From Oscillospiraceae bacterium (GTDB taxonomy: Bacteria > Bacillota > Clostridia > Oscillospirales > CAG-272): DNA of 64,000 nucleotides. The stretch spans positions 62,001 through 126,000 of the forward strand of contig SVST01000002.1 in NCBI GenBank assembly GCA_015064155.1, written 5' to 3'. Position 1 is the stretch's first letter, and the number at the start of each line of letters is the position of its first letter. Under the pieces are notes generated by a model, which saw only the letters and a list, made by a program, of their open reading frames with translations, searched no databases and was not told where the DNA came from. The position numbers were made by a program, and so were the translations under genes. This document shows, in pieces, positions 45,839 through 54,004 of the stretch.

Positions 45839-46318
45839 GTGGGGCTTACGGTTTGCTTTACGGGACACAGACAAATCCCCGAAGAAGAATATCAACCGCT
45901 GTTTGACGCATTACAGGACGTGGTCAAGCAAAAAATCCAAGAGGGTGCCACCGTTTTCCGCACGGGCGGCGCAATGGGGTTTGATACCATGGCGGCTCTG
46001 GCGGTTCTCTCCCTGCGGAAGCATTTCCCCAAAATCCGATTGGAGCTGATCCTCCCTTGTCCCACGCAAACGCGAGGCTGGTCACCAAGTGACGAGGTGC
46101 TGTACGAGCAGATCAAGGCGCAGGCGGATTCCTTTCGGTACGTCAGCACGGGATATTATCAAGGGGTTCTGCAGCAGCGCAACCGCGCACTGGTAGAGGG
46201 GGCGGACATTTGTATTGCCTACTTGAAAAGCTCTCACGGCGGCGGCACGGCATACACCGCCGCGCTCGCACTCAAAAATCAACTGGAATTGATCAATCTT
46301 GCCGATATTCTTGATTGA
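45839..46318 (+). CDS. SLOG-family (DUF1273/YpsA-like) nucleotide-binding protein
   Basis: A 159-residue Rossmann-like protein with the SLOG features: VCFTGHRQIPEEEYQPLFDA at the N-terminus, the glycine loop FRTGGAMGFDTMAALAVLSL, and a C-terminal GADICIAYLKSSHGGGTAYT. SLOG proteins bind nucleotides or NAD-like ligands; YpsA-type members affect cell division and stress in Bacillus. The start is a GTG at 45839, preceded by AAAGGAG with 9-base spacing; longer in-frame readings add unlikely residues. It is transcribed alone and ends at a bidirectional terminator shared with the glycyl radical enzyme gene. Confidence 0.85.
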   Translation: MGLTVCFTGHRQIPEEEYQPLFDALQDVVKQKIQEGATVFRTGGAMGFDTMAALAVLSLRKHFPKIRLELILPCPTQTRGWSPSDEVLYEQIKAQADSFRYVSTGYYQGVLQQRNRALVEGADICIAYLKSSHGGGTAYTAALALKNQLELINLADILD

Positions 46319-46331
46319 AGCGTATCAAAAG

Positions 46332-46376
46332 CAAAAGCCATCCAACACAAAGATACCGTGTCGGATGGCTTTTTGT
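46332..46376. terminator. Bidirectional terminator between SLOG and glycyl radical enzyme genes
   Basis: AGCCATCC / GGATGGCT stem (46336-46343 with 46363-46370), A-run before and TTTTTG after. It serves converging genes. Confidence 0.75.
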
Positions 46377-46382
46377 TTCGCC

Positions 46383-48296
46383 TTATGCGCCGTAGGCGGT
46401 TCGACTGATGATATGATTCTGATAATCGAGGTCAAGCTCGTTAAAATAGCCACTCCAGCCCCAAACGCGTACGATCAGGTTGGGATAGCATTCGGGATGC
46501 CTTTGCGCATCACGCAGACGCTCGGGATCCAACGAATTGAGCTGTAGCTGATGTCCGCCCCGCAACACGAACAGCTTGACAAGCTGTGCCGTTTTCTGAA
46601 TTCCCACCTCGTTGCGCAGAACGGTATCGTGAATCTCCAGCGTCAAAGGACCTCCGTTGATGATCTCGCTCATATCGTATTTGGTAAAGGAACGAATCAC
46701 GGAAAGAATTCCGTCCGTCCGCACCCCGATGGACGGAGAAAAGCTACAGGAAAACGGCTCGCCCGCAAGTCTTCCGTCGGCGGTTGCGGGACAGCTTTTC
46801 GCCTTTTCCACGTAAAACATCGCGCTTCCCGTACCCGCGCGGCAGATTCCGCCGTTTCGGTTATCCCGTCCGTTCATGTGCTTGGAATAATAGGACATCA
46901 TACGCGAGGCAACATCGTCCGCATAATCATCTCCGTTGCCCATTTTCGGACAGTTCTTCAGACGAACACGCAAGTCCTCATACCCCTCAAAATTTGCATC
47001 CAGTGCAGAAAGAAGCACCTCCGGGGAAAGGCTTTTTTCGTCGTAGACCAACGCTTTAATCGCCGTCAGTGCATCTGCCGCATTGGCAATACCAAGCCCA
47101 TGAAAGCCGAAATTGTTGTATTTGGAACCACCGTGCCACAGATTCGTAAGTCTTTCGATGCATCCGTCCACAAAGACCGACAAAAGCGGCTGCACGCGGA
47201 AGCACTTCTTTTGCGCCTGCTCCACAAGACTTGCGCACTCGTCGTCGATTTCACGCTCCACACAGTCCATCAAACCGTCGAAATCGGGACAGTGCAACAG
47301 ATGGCGGTGAACGGCGCGGTTGACAACCAACGGAAAATTCATGGTTTTGATATTGGACACCTCGGCACTGCAATTGGGAATGATGTACTCCCAGCAGGCG
47401 GCAACACCGTAATTGTACGCGTCCTGCGGCTCGTAGCCGAGCTTGATAAGCCCCGGAATCACCACGTCGTCGTTGCAGTACTGTGGGAAGCCCAGCCCTT
47501 TTTTGGTCAGCCGCGTGGCAAACTCATATCGCGCATCGGGGGTGTTTTTTCCAACACGCAGATTGATCTTGGGATCGATCAGGGAAAGCTCCAACGATGC
47601 CTCCATACACATCTGTGAGAGTGCGTTGAAACGGTCGTTCCCGTCTGCATCAAAGCCGCCCAGCACCAAGCTCTGCCCGTTGTCGCCCTGTTGAATCCCA
47701 TGATACAGATCGGTATCATAATTCAGCGTAACGAAAAATGCCTCCAGCGTTTCAAACAGCTCCTCCTCGGAAACACCGCGGGAAAGATCGGCATCGAAAA
47801 AGGGATACATATATTGATCGAAGCGACCGAGGCAAAGGTGCTCGACCCCCGTACGTCGCAAGCCGTATATGCAGATCTGTAAGAAAAGGCAGGCTTCGAA
47901 AAAGCTTTCCGCACCGTCATGCGGAACACGCAGCAATGCCTCGTAAAGCCGCTTGTTCCCACTTGCCGCAATCTTTTCCCGGTGGCTGTCGCAAATGCGC
48001 AGCAGATCGTCGATTTCGGCAATCATTTGTTCCCCGAACGCACGTTTTTCCTCGCTTTTTTCAGCCGCCACGGACACCGCAATCTCGCGGCGCGTGGCAT
48101 CCAAGCCGCGCGTGATCACGCGTGCATAGTTGGGAATGATATTTCCGTCGCTGTGCAAAAATTTCTCGGTGACCCCGAAATGAAATCCGAAATATTCCAC
48201 GGGGTACAGAATGGGATCGTCAAGCGTCGTCGTGCGGAGGGCACGGTAGCTCTTTTCCTTGAGCTGTATCAGCATCAAGCGAATTTTGTCCGTCAT
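46383..48296 (-). CDS. Small glycyl radical enzyme of the PFL family, substrate unknown
   Basis: A 637-residue glycyl radical enzyme, shorter than pyruvate formate-lyase (about 760) or choline trimethylamine-lyase (about 850). The candidate active cysteine lies in YGVAACWEYIIPNCS near residue 299, where diol dehydratases and lyases have a Cys-Val-Glu-type motif; here it is Cys-Trp-Glu. The radical loop near residue 614 reads RVWGWSGYFNELDLDYQ, with Trp on both sides of the glycine instead of the usual R-V-x-G-Y/F. ATADGRLAGEPFSCS is conserved. It lies 19 bases after its activase, so a functional pair is likely. Which reaction it performs cannot be deduced. Confidence 0.85.
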   Translation of the reverse strand: MTDKIRLMLIQLKEKSYRALRTTTLDDPILYPVEYFGFHFGVTEKFLHSDGNIIPNYARVITRGLDATRREIAVSVAAEKSEEKRAFGEQMIAEIDDLLRICDSHREKIAASGNKRLYEALLRVPHDGAESFFEACLFLQICIYGLRRTGVEHLCLGRFDQYMYPFFDADLSRGVSEEELFETLEAFFVTLNYDTDLYHGIQQGDNGQSLVLGGFDADGNDRFNALSQMCMEASLELSLIDPKINLRVGKNTPDARYEFATRLTKKGLGFPQYCNDDVVIPGLIKLGYEPQDAYNYGVAACWEYIIPNCSAEVSNIKTMNFPLVVNRAVHRHLLHCPDFDGLMDCVEREIDDECASLVEQAQKKCFRVQPLLSVFVDGCIERLTNLWHGGSKYNNFGFHGLGIANAADALTAIKALVYDEKSLSPEVLLSALDANFEGYEDLRVRLKNCPKMGNGDDYADDVASRMMSYYSKHMNGRDNRNGGICRAGTGSAMFYVEKAKSCPATADGRLAGEPFSCSFSPSIGVRTDGILSVIRSFTKYDMSEIINGGPLTLEIHDTVLRNEVGIQKTAQLVKLFVLRGGHQLQLNSLDPERLRDAQRHPECYPNLIVRVWGWSGYFNELDLDYQNHIISRTAYGA

Positions 48297-48315
48297 AATC
48301 GTTCACCTCATACTT

Positions 48316-49158
48316 TCAAAGAATCTCGGCCTTTACCGAGTAGCTGTCAAACAGCGAAAGACGCGCATTGGGTTCTTGGGCTTCGTCGAAGAGAGGGGTA
48401 TACTCGCGGAGCAGCATCTTGTATTTTCCGCCCGCCATTTTGTTGTACGGAAGCAGCTCAATGTGCCCGACACCGGCATCACGAAGCAGCCGTGCAATTG
48501 CCGAAAGATTCTCCTCGGTATCGGTAACACCCGGAATCAAGGGGGTACGCACCGAAAAGGCAACGCGGCTTTTCACCAGTGCTTGGAAGTTCTCCAAAAT
48601 CAAACGGTTGGAAACTCCCGTGTACTTGCGGTGAAGTCGGTCGTCAATCAGCTTCAGATCGTACAGCACGTAGTCGGTCTTTGACAAGACCCTCTCGAAG
48701 GTCTGCGCCGAACAGAAGCCCGTGGTTTGAACGGCGGTGTGCAAGGAGCCTTTCAAAAGGGACAGACATTCCAATAAAAACTCACTCTGCCACAAGGGCT
48801 CGCCGCCCGAAAAGGTAACGCCGCCGCCCGCAAGCAGCTCGCGGTTTTTGACAAGCCTTTTGCAAAGCTCCTCGGCTTCGTATTCCTCCCCGCAAACACG
48901 AAGCAAGCCGCGCGGACACGCCCGTATGCTTGCCTCGGTAAAGCGTAAGACTCCGTCCTCCCGCACAGCCGCTTCCCGACAAGCACCGCAATGCAAGCAG
49001 CCGTTCGGACTGCGCACGATCTGTGCCGTGCCGCTTTGCCCCTCGGGATTGTGACACCAGGAGCAGCGCAACGGACACCCTTTCAAAAACACCGTCGTTC
49101 GAATCCCGGGACCGTCGTAAACCGAAAATTCCTCGATCGAAAATACCGTACCTTTCAT
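48316..49158 (-). CDS. Glycyl radical enzyme activase (radical SAM)
   Basis: A 280-residue radical SAM protein. The SAM cluster motif is CPLRCSWCHNPE (CxxxCxxC near residue 30), preceded by FSVYDGPGIRTTVFLKG, the activase signature. Residues about 50-80 carry CLHCGAC and a following Cys, enough for a single extra ferredoxin-like 4Fe-4S cluster rather than the usual two. SAM-binding GGGVTFSGGEPLWQ follows. It removes the alpha-hydrogen of the partner's glycine. The ATG at 49158 has AGAGGTG upstream; longer in-frame readings are unsupported. It is first in the operon with the enzyme. Confidence 0.92.
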   Translation of the reverse strand: MKGTVFSIEEFSVYDGPGIRTTVFLKGCPLRCSWCHNPEGQSGTAQIVRSPNGCLHCGACREAAVREDGVLRFTEASIRACPRGLLRVCGEEYEAEELCKRLVKNRELLAGGGVTFSGGEPLWQSEFLLECLSLLKGSLHTAVQTTGFCSAQTFERVLSKTDYVLYDLKLIDDRLHRKYTGVSNRLILENFQALVKSRVAFSVRTPLIPGVTDTEENLSAIARLLRDAGVGHIELLPYNKMAGGKYKMLLREYTPLFDEAQEPNARLSLFDSYSVKAEIL

Positions 49159-49177
49159 ATTCTCACCTCTTACGATC

Positions 49178-49206
49178 AGTATACAAAAAAGCGATTGACA
49201 AAGCAA
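49178..49206 (-). promoter_or_regulatory. Promoter of activase-glycyl radical enzyme operon
   Basis: TTGCTT (49206-49201) and TATACT (49183-49178), 17-bp spacing on the minus strand. Its -35 lies inside the spacer of the divergent regulator promoter. Confidence 0.7.
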
Positions 49207-49223
49207 GCAGTTTGTTATATAAT
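49195..49223 (+). promoter_or_regulatory. Promoter of the AraC-family regulator
   Basis: TTGACA (49195-49200) and TATAAT (49218-49223), 17-bp spacing, overlapping the operon promoter on the opposite strand. Polymerases at the two promoters would interfere with each other. Confidence 0.85.
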
Positions 49224-49256
49224 CATAGACAGAAGTTAAGATTTCGGAGGTGTGCG

Positions 49257-50072
49257 ATGATTAAGCATCAAACCGACAACAGCCAAAAAAATTTTCATTA
49301 CAATGCCTACATTTACAAAAACACCGTGTGGAATTCTCATTTTCACAGCTGTTACGAGCTGATTTACGTCATGGAAGGCGAAATCACCCTGCTTTTGGAC
49401 GGGAAACGCGAAACGTTGCAAAAAAGCGAGTTGATTCTGCTCTCTCCCTACACCGTGCACGGATTTACGGTAGACGGGGATTCGCGCGCATGGGTAGGCG
49501 TGTTTTCGGACGAGTATATCGCGACCTTTGCAACCACCAATCAGGAGCTTCAATTTTCGAAATTCCGATGCGATCCGGCACTTGAAGCCCATCTCCGCCA
49601 ACAGCTCTTTTTCGAGGGACAGCCCGAGCATTACCTATGCATCTCCGCCTTGTATGCGGTCTGTCACGCTTGTGTAAACGGAGCCGAGCCGCTTGGAACC
49701 CGCGCCAACCGCAAATTGGTAAACGAGATCGTCAGCTATATTGCCGAGCATCTTGAAAGTGACCTTTCCATGGGTGATCTTGCCCGTCACTTGGGATACG
49801 AATATCACTATTTCTCCTCGGTCTTTCATCAATGCTTCGGGATGGATTTCAAAAAATTCCTCAACCGATTCCGCTACGAAAGGGCTTGCACTCTGCTCCT
49901 TGACCGCGATTGCGACGTCACCGAGATCTACCGCGCTTGCGGCTTCTCGGGGTTGCGCAATTTCAATCGCGTCTTCAAAGAGCAAAGCGGCTGCACGCCA
50001 AGTGAGTATCGCAAAAGAGCACTGAAAAAAGATGCTTTTGTGCAGGAGAACGCCGAAAAAAAGAAGACGTAA
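49257..50072 (+). CDS. AraC-family transcriptional regulator with cupin sensor domain
   Basis: A 271-residue regulator. The N-terminal cupin (about 20-110; SHFHSCYELIYVMEGEITLL) is the ligand-sensing part. The C-terminal AraC domain has two helix-turn-helix units (about 165-260; DLSMGDLARHLGYEYHYFSS and VTEIYRACGFSGLRNFNRVF, ending PSEYRK). The ATG at 49257 has CGGAGG 7 bases upstream. It diverges from the activase-glycyl radical enzyme operon with overlapping promoters, so control of that operon by the enzyme's substrate is likely but inferred. Confidence 0.9.
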   Translation: MIKHQTDNSQKNFHYNAYIYKNTVWNSHFHSCYELIYVMEGEITLLLDGKRETLQKSELILLSPYTVHGFTVDGDSRAWVGVFSDEYIATFATTNQELQFSKFRCDPALEAHLRQQLFFEGQPEHYLCISALYAVCHACVNGAEPLGTRANRKLVNEIVSYIAEHLESDLSMGDLARHLGYEYHYFSSVFHQCFGMDFKKFLNRFRYERACTLLLDRDCDVTEIYRACGFSGLRNFNRVFKEQSGCTPSEYRKRALKKDAFVQENAEKKKT

Positions 50073-50074
50073 TA

Positions 50075-50103
50075 TTGACAAAAGAGTGCGTATATGATAG
50101 AAT
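50075..50103 (+). promoter_or_regulatory. Promoter of trkA-trkH
   Basis: TTGACA (50075-50080) and TAGAAT (50098-50103), 17-bp spacing, about 55 bases before the start. Confidence 0.8.
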
Positions 50104-50156
50104 AATCAAGGATGAAAAAGTAATTCCGTTTGGGAACCCGAAAAGAGGATAGAGCT

Positions 50157-51542
50157 ATGAAAATCATGATTGCAGGATACGGGCAGGTAGGAGAAATGCT
50201 GGTGCGGGAGCTGTCCGAGGAGGGACACGACCTGACACTTTTGGATGATAACCCCGCCGTGCTGGAAGCCGGCATGGAGCGCTACGACGTCATTGCGCTA
50301 CAAGGCAACTGCGCCTCCATGCAAGCGCTCAAAAGTGCGAATATCGAGCAGTTTGATCTGCTGATTGCCTGCACGGGAAGCGACGAATTGAACATGCTTT
50401 GCTGTATGACGGCACACGCGCTGAACAACGGCATTCACACCATCGCGCGCATCCGTGACCCCGAATACACCGAGCAGGCATATACCATGCGCGATGCGTT
50501 CGGACTCTCCTTTCTCTTCAACCCCGAGCAGCAGGCAGCCGAGGAGATCAGCCGTTTGCTCAAGCTTCCGGGATTTTTCAAGCGCGATTCCTTTGCAAAG
50601 GGACGCGTGGAAATCGTAGAATTGCGCATAGAGCCAAAAAGCAAGCTTTGCGAGGTACCGCTGAGTACCCTTTATTCGATCGTCAAGTGCCGCGTTTTGG
50701 TCTGCTCGGTCGTGCGCGACGGAACGGCGTACACCCCCGACGGACGCTTTATTCTCAAGGAGGGTGACCGCGTGTTCGTCACCGCCCCCACCGACAACCT
50801 GGCACAGCTTTTAAAAAATCTTGATATCGTCACCAGAAAAAATCACCGCGTTCTGATCGCGGGCGGCGGAACCGTGGCATACTATCTTGCACAGATTTTG
50901 CGCCGCAGCTCCATGCAAATCACCGTCATCGAATCCAATCACGACCGTTGCCTGGAGCTGGCAGCCGATTTCCCCGATGCCAACGTCATTTTCGGGGACG
51001 CAAGATCGCAATCGCTTTTGGAAAGCGAGGGCATCGACAATACCGACGCTTTGGTTTCGCTGACGGGCTTGGACGAATTGAACATGATGATCTCCTTGTA
51101 CGGAAAAACCCGTTCGGTCCCGCAAATCATCACCCGTATGGAATATTTGGACGAATTCGGAATCACCGCCCAGCTGCCGCTTGGCAGCCTGATCTGCCCC
51201 AGAAAGCTTTGCTGTAACAACATTGTTCGATACGTTCGCGCCCTGCAAAACCAATCGGGTGCCGCACTCACCGTACACAGCATCGCAGACGGCCACGCAG
51301 AGGCAATGGAATTTGAAATTGACGAACATACCCTACACTGCGGCGAGCCCTTAAAGAAGCTGTCGCTCCGCAAGAACGTGCTTTTGGTCACCATCACGCA
51401 CGGGCATGAAATCGTCATTCCGAACGGTGACTCGACCTTCCGGGTGGGTGACACGGTCGTGGTGGTCGCAGGCGGCGATACCCCGATCCATCAGTTCAAC
51501 GACGTTTTTGCACGACAGAGGACGGTAGGCTATGAATTTTAA
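50157..51542 (+). CDS. trkA: Trk potassium uptake regulatory protein TrkA
   Basis: A 461-residue cytoplasmic ring subunit with two RCK repeats. Each half begins with an NAD-binding Rossmann motif (MKIMIAGYGQVGEMLVREL near residue 1; RVLIAGGGTVAYYLAQILRR near residue 225) and ends in a TrkA-C domain (VELRIEPKSKLCEVPLSTLY). It gates the TrkH channel in response to nucleotides. The start at 50157 has AAGAGGA upstream. Its 3' end overlaps the trkH start by 11 bases, so the two are translationally coupled. Confidence 0.94.
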   Translation: MKIMIAGYGQVGEMLVRELSEEGHDLTLLDDNPAVLEAGMERYDVIALQGNCASMQALKSANIEQFDLLIACTGSDELNMLCCMTAHALNNGIHTIARIRDPEYTEQAYTMRDAFGLSFLFNPEQQAAEEISRLLKLPGFFKRDSFAKGRVEIVELRIEPKSKLCEVPLSTLYSIVKCRVLVCSVVRDGTAYTPDGRFILKEGDRVFVTAPTDNLAQLLKNLDIVTRKNHRVLIAGGGTVAYYLAQILRRSSMQITVIESNHDRCLELAADFPDANVIFGDARSQSLLESEGIDNTDALVSLTGLDELNMMISLYGKTRSVPQIITRMEYLDEFGITAQLPLGSLICPRKLCCNNIVRYVRALQNQSGAALTVHSIADGHAEAMEFEIDEHTLHCGEPLKKLSLRKNVLLVTITHGHEIVIPNGDSTFRVGDTVVVVAGGDTPIHQFNDVFARQRTVGYEF

Positions 51543-52986
51543 AATGATCGGACGCTTTTTCGTCCTGATTCTATCAATCGAAGCGGCATTTATGCTTCCC
51601 GCGCTCGGTATCAGCATTGCCGACGGTACGCACGCAGCCACCAAGGGCTTTTTGTATACCTTGGCAATCATGCTGGCTCTGATTCTGTGCCTTGGCATGT
51701 ATTCCAGACGCGCCAAAAAAAGCTTTTTTGCCAAGGAAGGGCTGTTTTGCGTGGGTCTTTCCTGGATTTTGATGAGTGTGGTTGGTTGTCTGCCCTTTTA
51801 TCTTTCGGGAGAAATCCCCTCTTACGTCGACGCGCTGTTTGAAATGGTATCGGGCTTCACCACAACGGGTGCCTCGATCGTTCCCAACGTAGAAGCGCTT
51901 TCGCGCAGTATTCTGTATTGGCGCAGCTTCAGCCACTGGTTGGGAGGCATGGGCGTGCTGGTATTTGTACTGGCTGTCATTCCCGTCAGCGGCAAGAACG
52001 AAGGCTTTACCATGCATCTGTTGCGTGCGGAAAGCCCGGGTCCCAACGTAGGTAAGCTGGTGCCGAAAATGCGGCAGACGGCGGCGGTGCTGTATCTCAC
52101 CTACATCGGTTTGACCGTAATCAATTTTCTCTTTCTGCTTGCGGGTGATATGCCGGTATTTGATTCGATTTGTACCGCGTTCGGAACGGCGGGCACAGGC
52201 GGCTTCGGCGTCAAAGCCGACAGCATGGAATCCTACAGCCCGTATCTGCAAAACGTGACTACGGTGTTTATGCTCCTGTTCGGAATCAATTTCAGCTGTT
52301 ACTACCTGCTCCTGCTTCGCCATTTTCGCGCGGTACTGGGCGACGAAGAGCTGCGGCTGTACCTTGGGTTGGTGTTGGCCAGCATCGCACTGATCTCCGT
52401 AAATATCTATCACATTTACCAAAGCACGGGAGACTCGATCCGTCACGCGGCTTTTCAGGTTTCCAGTATCATTACCACAACCGGCTTTTCCACGGCAGAC
52501 TTTGATCTGTGGCCAAGCCTTTCCAAGGGAATTCTGCTGGTGCTCATGGCAATCGGTGCCTGTGCGGGCAGTACGGGAGGCGGATTTAAGTGCGCACGCG
52601 TTTTGCTCTGCCTGAAAAGTGCGCGCAGGAATCTGCGTCAGGTTCTCCGCCCGAACCGCGTGGAGGTCATTCGCGTCAACCGCGAGCCTGTGGCAGAAAA
52701 GGTCATCGCCAATACCAACGCCTATCTTGCCATTTACGTGGGACTGCTTGCCCTCAGCTTTTTGGTCGTATCGTTCGACGGCTTCTCGGTCACAACCAAT
52801 TTTTCGGCTGTGATGGCATGCTTCAACAACATCGGTCCCGGCTTGGAAGCCGTAGGTCCCTCCTGCAATTTTTCGCTGTACAGCGGCTTTTCCAAGGGCA
52901 TCCTGATCTTCGATATGCTGGCGGGACGTTTGGAGATTTTCCCCATTCTCGTGCTGTTTTCGCCCGGCACGTGGAAGAAAAATTGA
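51532..52986 (+). CDS. trkH: Potassium uptake protein TrkH
   Basis: A 484-residue polytopic K+ channel subunit. The four selectivity-filter loops are recognisable: SGFTTTGASIV, GTAGTGGFG, SIITTTGFSTADF and CFNNIGPGLEAVG. Ten or so membrane segments and the family length agree. With TrkA it imports K+ at the membrane. It overlaps trkA by 11 bases and is followed after 39 bases by cysK-like synthase with its own RBS. Confidence 0.95.
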   Translation: MNFKMIGRFFVLILSIEAAFMLPALGISIADGTHAATKGFLYTLAIMLALILCLGMYSRRAKKSFFAKEGLFCVGLSWILMSVVGCLPFYLSGEIPSYVDALFEMVSGFTTTGASIVPNVEALSRSILYWRSFSHWLGGMGVLVFVLAVIPVSGKNEGFTMHLLRAESPGPNVGKLVPKMRQTAAVLYLTYIGLTVINFLFLLAGDMPVFDSICTAFGTAGTGGFGVKADSMESYSPYLQNVTTVFMLLFGINFSCYYLLLLRHFRAVLGDEELRLYLGLVLASIALISVNIYHIYQSTGDSIRHAAFQVSSIITTTGFSTADFDLWPSLSKGILLVLMAIGACAGSTGGGFKCARVLLCLKSARRNLRQVLRPNRVEVIRVNREPVAEKVIANTNAYLAIYVGLLALSFLVVSFDGFSVTTNFSAVMACFNNIGPGLEAVGPSCNFSLYSGFSKGILIFDMLAGRLEIFPILVLFSPGTWKKN

Positions 52987-53025
52987 TACAAATCGAACTT
53001 GATACACAAAGAGGAGGCTGTTCCT

Positions 53026-53955
53026 ATGGGCAAAATTTATTCGTCGGTTGAGGAACTGATCGGCGGCACACCGCTTCTGGAGCTTGGTCGTTTATCCCGC
53101 GCTTGCGGCTGTCGCGCAAGACTGCTTGCAAAGCTGGAGTGCTTTAACCCCGGCGGTTCGGCAAAGGACCGCGTGGCAAAATCCATGCTTGACGAGGCAG
53201 AGCGAGAAGGAAAATTGCAAAAGGATGCCGTCATTATTGAACCAACCTCGGGAAACACGGGCATCGGTCTTGCGCTTTGCGCGGCGGCAAGAGGCTACCG
53301 TGCCATCATCGTCATGCCCGACACCATGTCAATGGAACGAAGACAGCTGATGCTGGCATACGGTGCAGAGCTGGTATTGACCGACGGAAAGCTCGGGATG
53401 CGCGGTGCCATTGAACGCGCAGAGGCTCTTACAAACGAGATTCCCAACGCTATTTTGGCGGGACAGTTCGTCAATCCCGCAAATCCCTTGGCACACAGAA
53501 CCGCCACGGGTCCCGAAATTTGGGCGGACACCGACGGGAACGTCGATTGCTTTGTTGCGGGCGTTGGTACGGGAGGCACGCTCACCGGAGTCGGTGAATA
53601 TCTGAAAGCACAGAATGAAAAGATCCGTGTGGTAGCCGTTGAGCCAAAGAAATCCCCCGTTCTCTCGGGCGGTACGGCAGGTGCGCACGGACTGCAGGGC
53701 ATCGGCGCAGGCTTCGTTCCCGAGATCCTCAATACAAACGTCTTTGACGAGGTGATGACCGCATCCGAGGAAGACGCGTATGCCGCGGCACGGATGCTTG
53801 GAAAATGCGAGGGAATCCTTTGCGGCATTTCGGGAGGTGCGGCTCTTTGGGCGGCACTGGAGGTTGCCAAACGCGAGGAAAACGACAAAAAAACCGTTGT
53901 CGTGCTGTTGCCCGATTCGGGCGAGCGATACCTTTCTGTGGGATTGTTCCAATAA
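53026..53955 (+). CDS. cysK: Cysteine synthase (O-acetylserine sulfhydrylase)
   Basis: A 309-residue PLP enzyme making cysteine from O-acetylserine and sulfide. The PLP lysine lies in CFNPGGSAKDRVAKSML, the substrate loop TSGNTGIGLALCA follows, and the phosphate loop is GVGTGGTLTGVGEYLK. Length and motifs match CysK/CysM. The ATG at 53026 has GAGGAGG upstream; an earlier in-frame start at 52999 lies before it. It may be read from the trk transcript as no separate promoter is obvious. Confidence 0.93.
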   Translation: MGKIYSSVEELIGGTPLLELGRLSRACGCRARLLAKLECFNPGGSAKDRVAKSMLDEAEREGKLQKDAVIIEPTSGNTGIGLALCAAARGYRAIIVMPDTMSMERRQLMLAYGAELVLTDGKLGMRGAIERAEALTNEIPNAILAGQFVNPANPLAHRTATGPEIWADTDGNVDCFVAGVGTGGTLTGVGEYLKAQNEKIRVVAVEPKKSPVLSGGTAGAHGLQGIGAGFVPEILNTNVFDEVMTASEEDAYAAARMLGKCEGILCGISGGAALWAALEVAKREENDKKTVVVLLPDSGERYLSVGLFQ

Positions 53956-53960
53956 AAAGC

Positions 53961-54003
53961 AAAAGATCACGAGTCGGATTGAACTCGTGATCTTTCGTTT
54001 TTG
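53961..54003. terminator. Terminator between cysK and the GH20 gene
   Basis: AAGATCACGAGT / ACTCGTGATCTT stem (12 bp) with an 8-base loop, an A-run before and CGTTTTTG after; usable from both sides. Confidence 0.8.
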
Positions 54004-54004
54004 A

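Noticed and set aside
44217-46049. A 610-codon plus-strand frame across spoIIE and its upstream region
   Set aside because: Arg/Pro-rich translation without domains, mostly antisense to spoIIE; the SLOG gene uses another frame and its own start.
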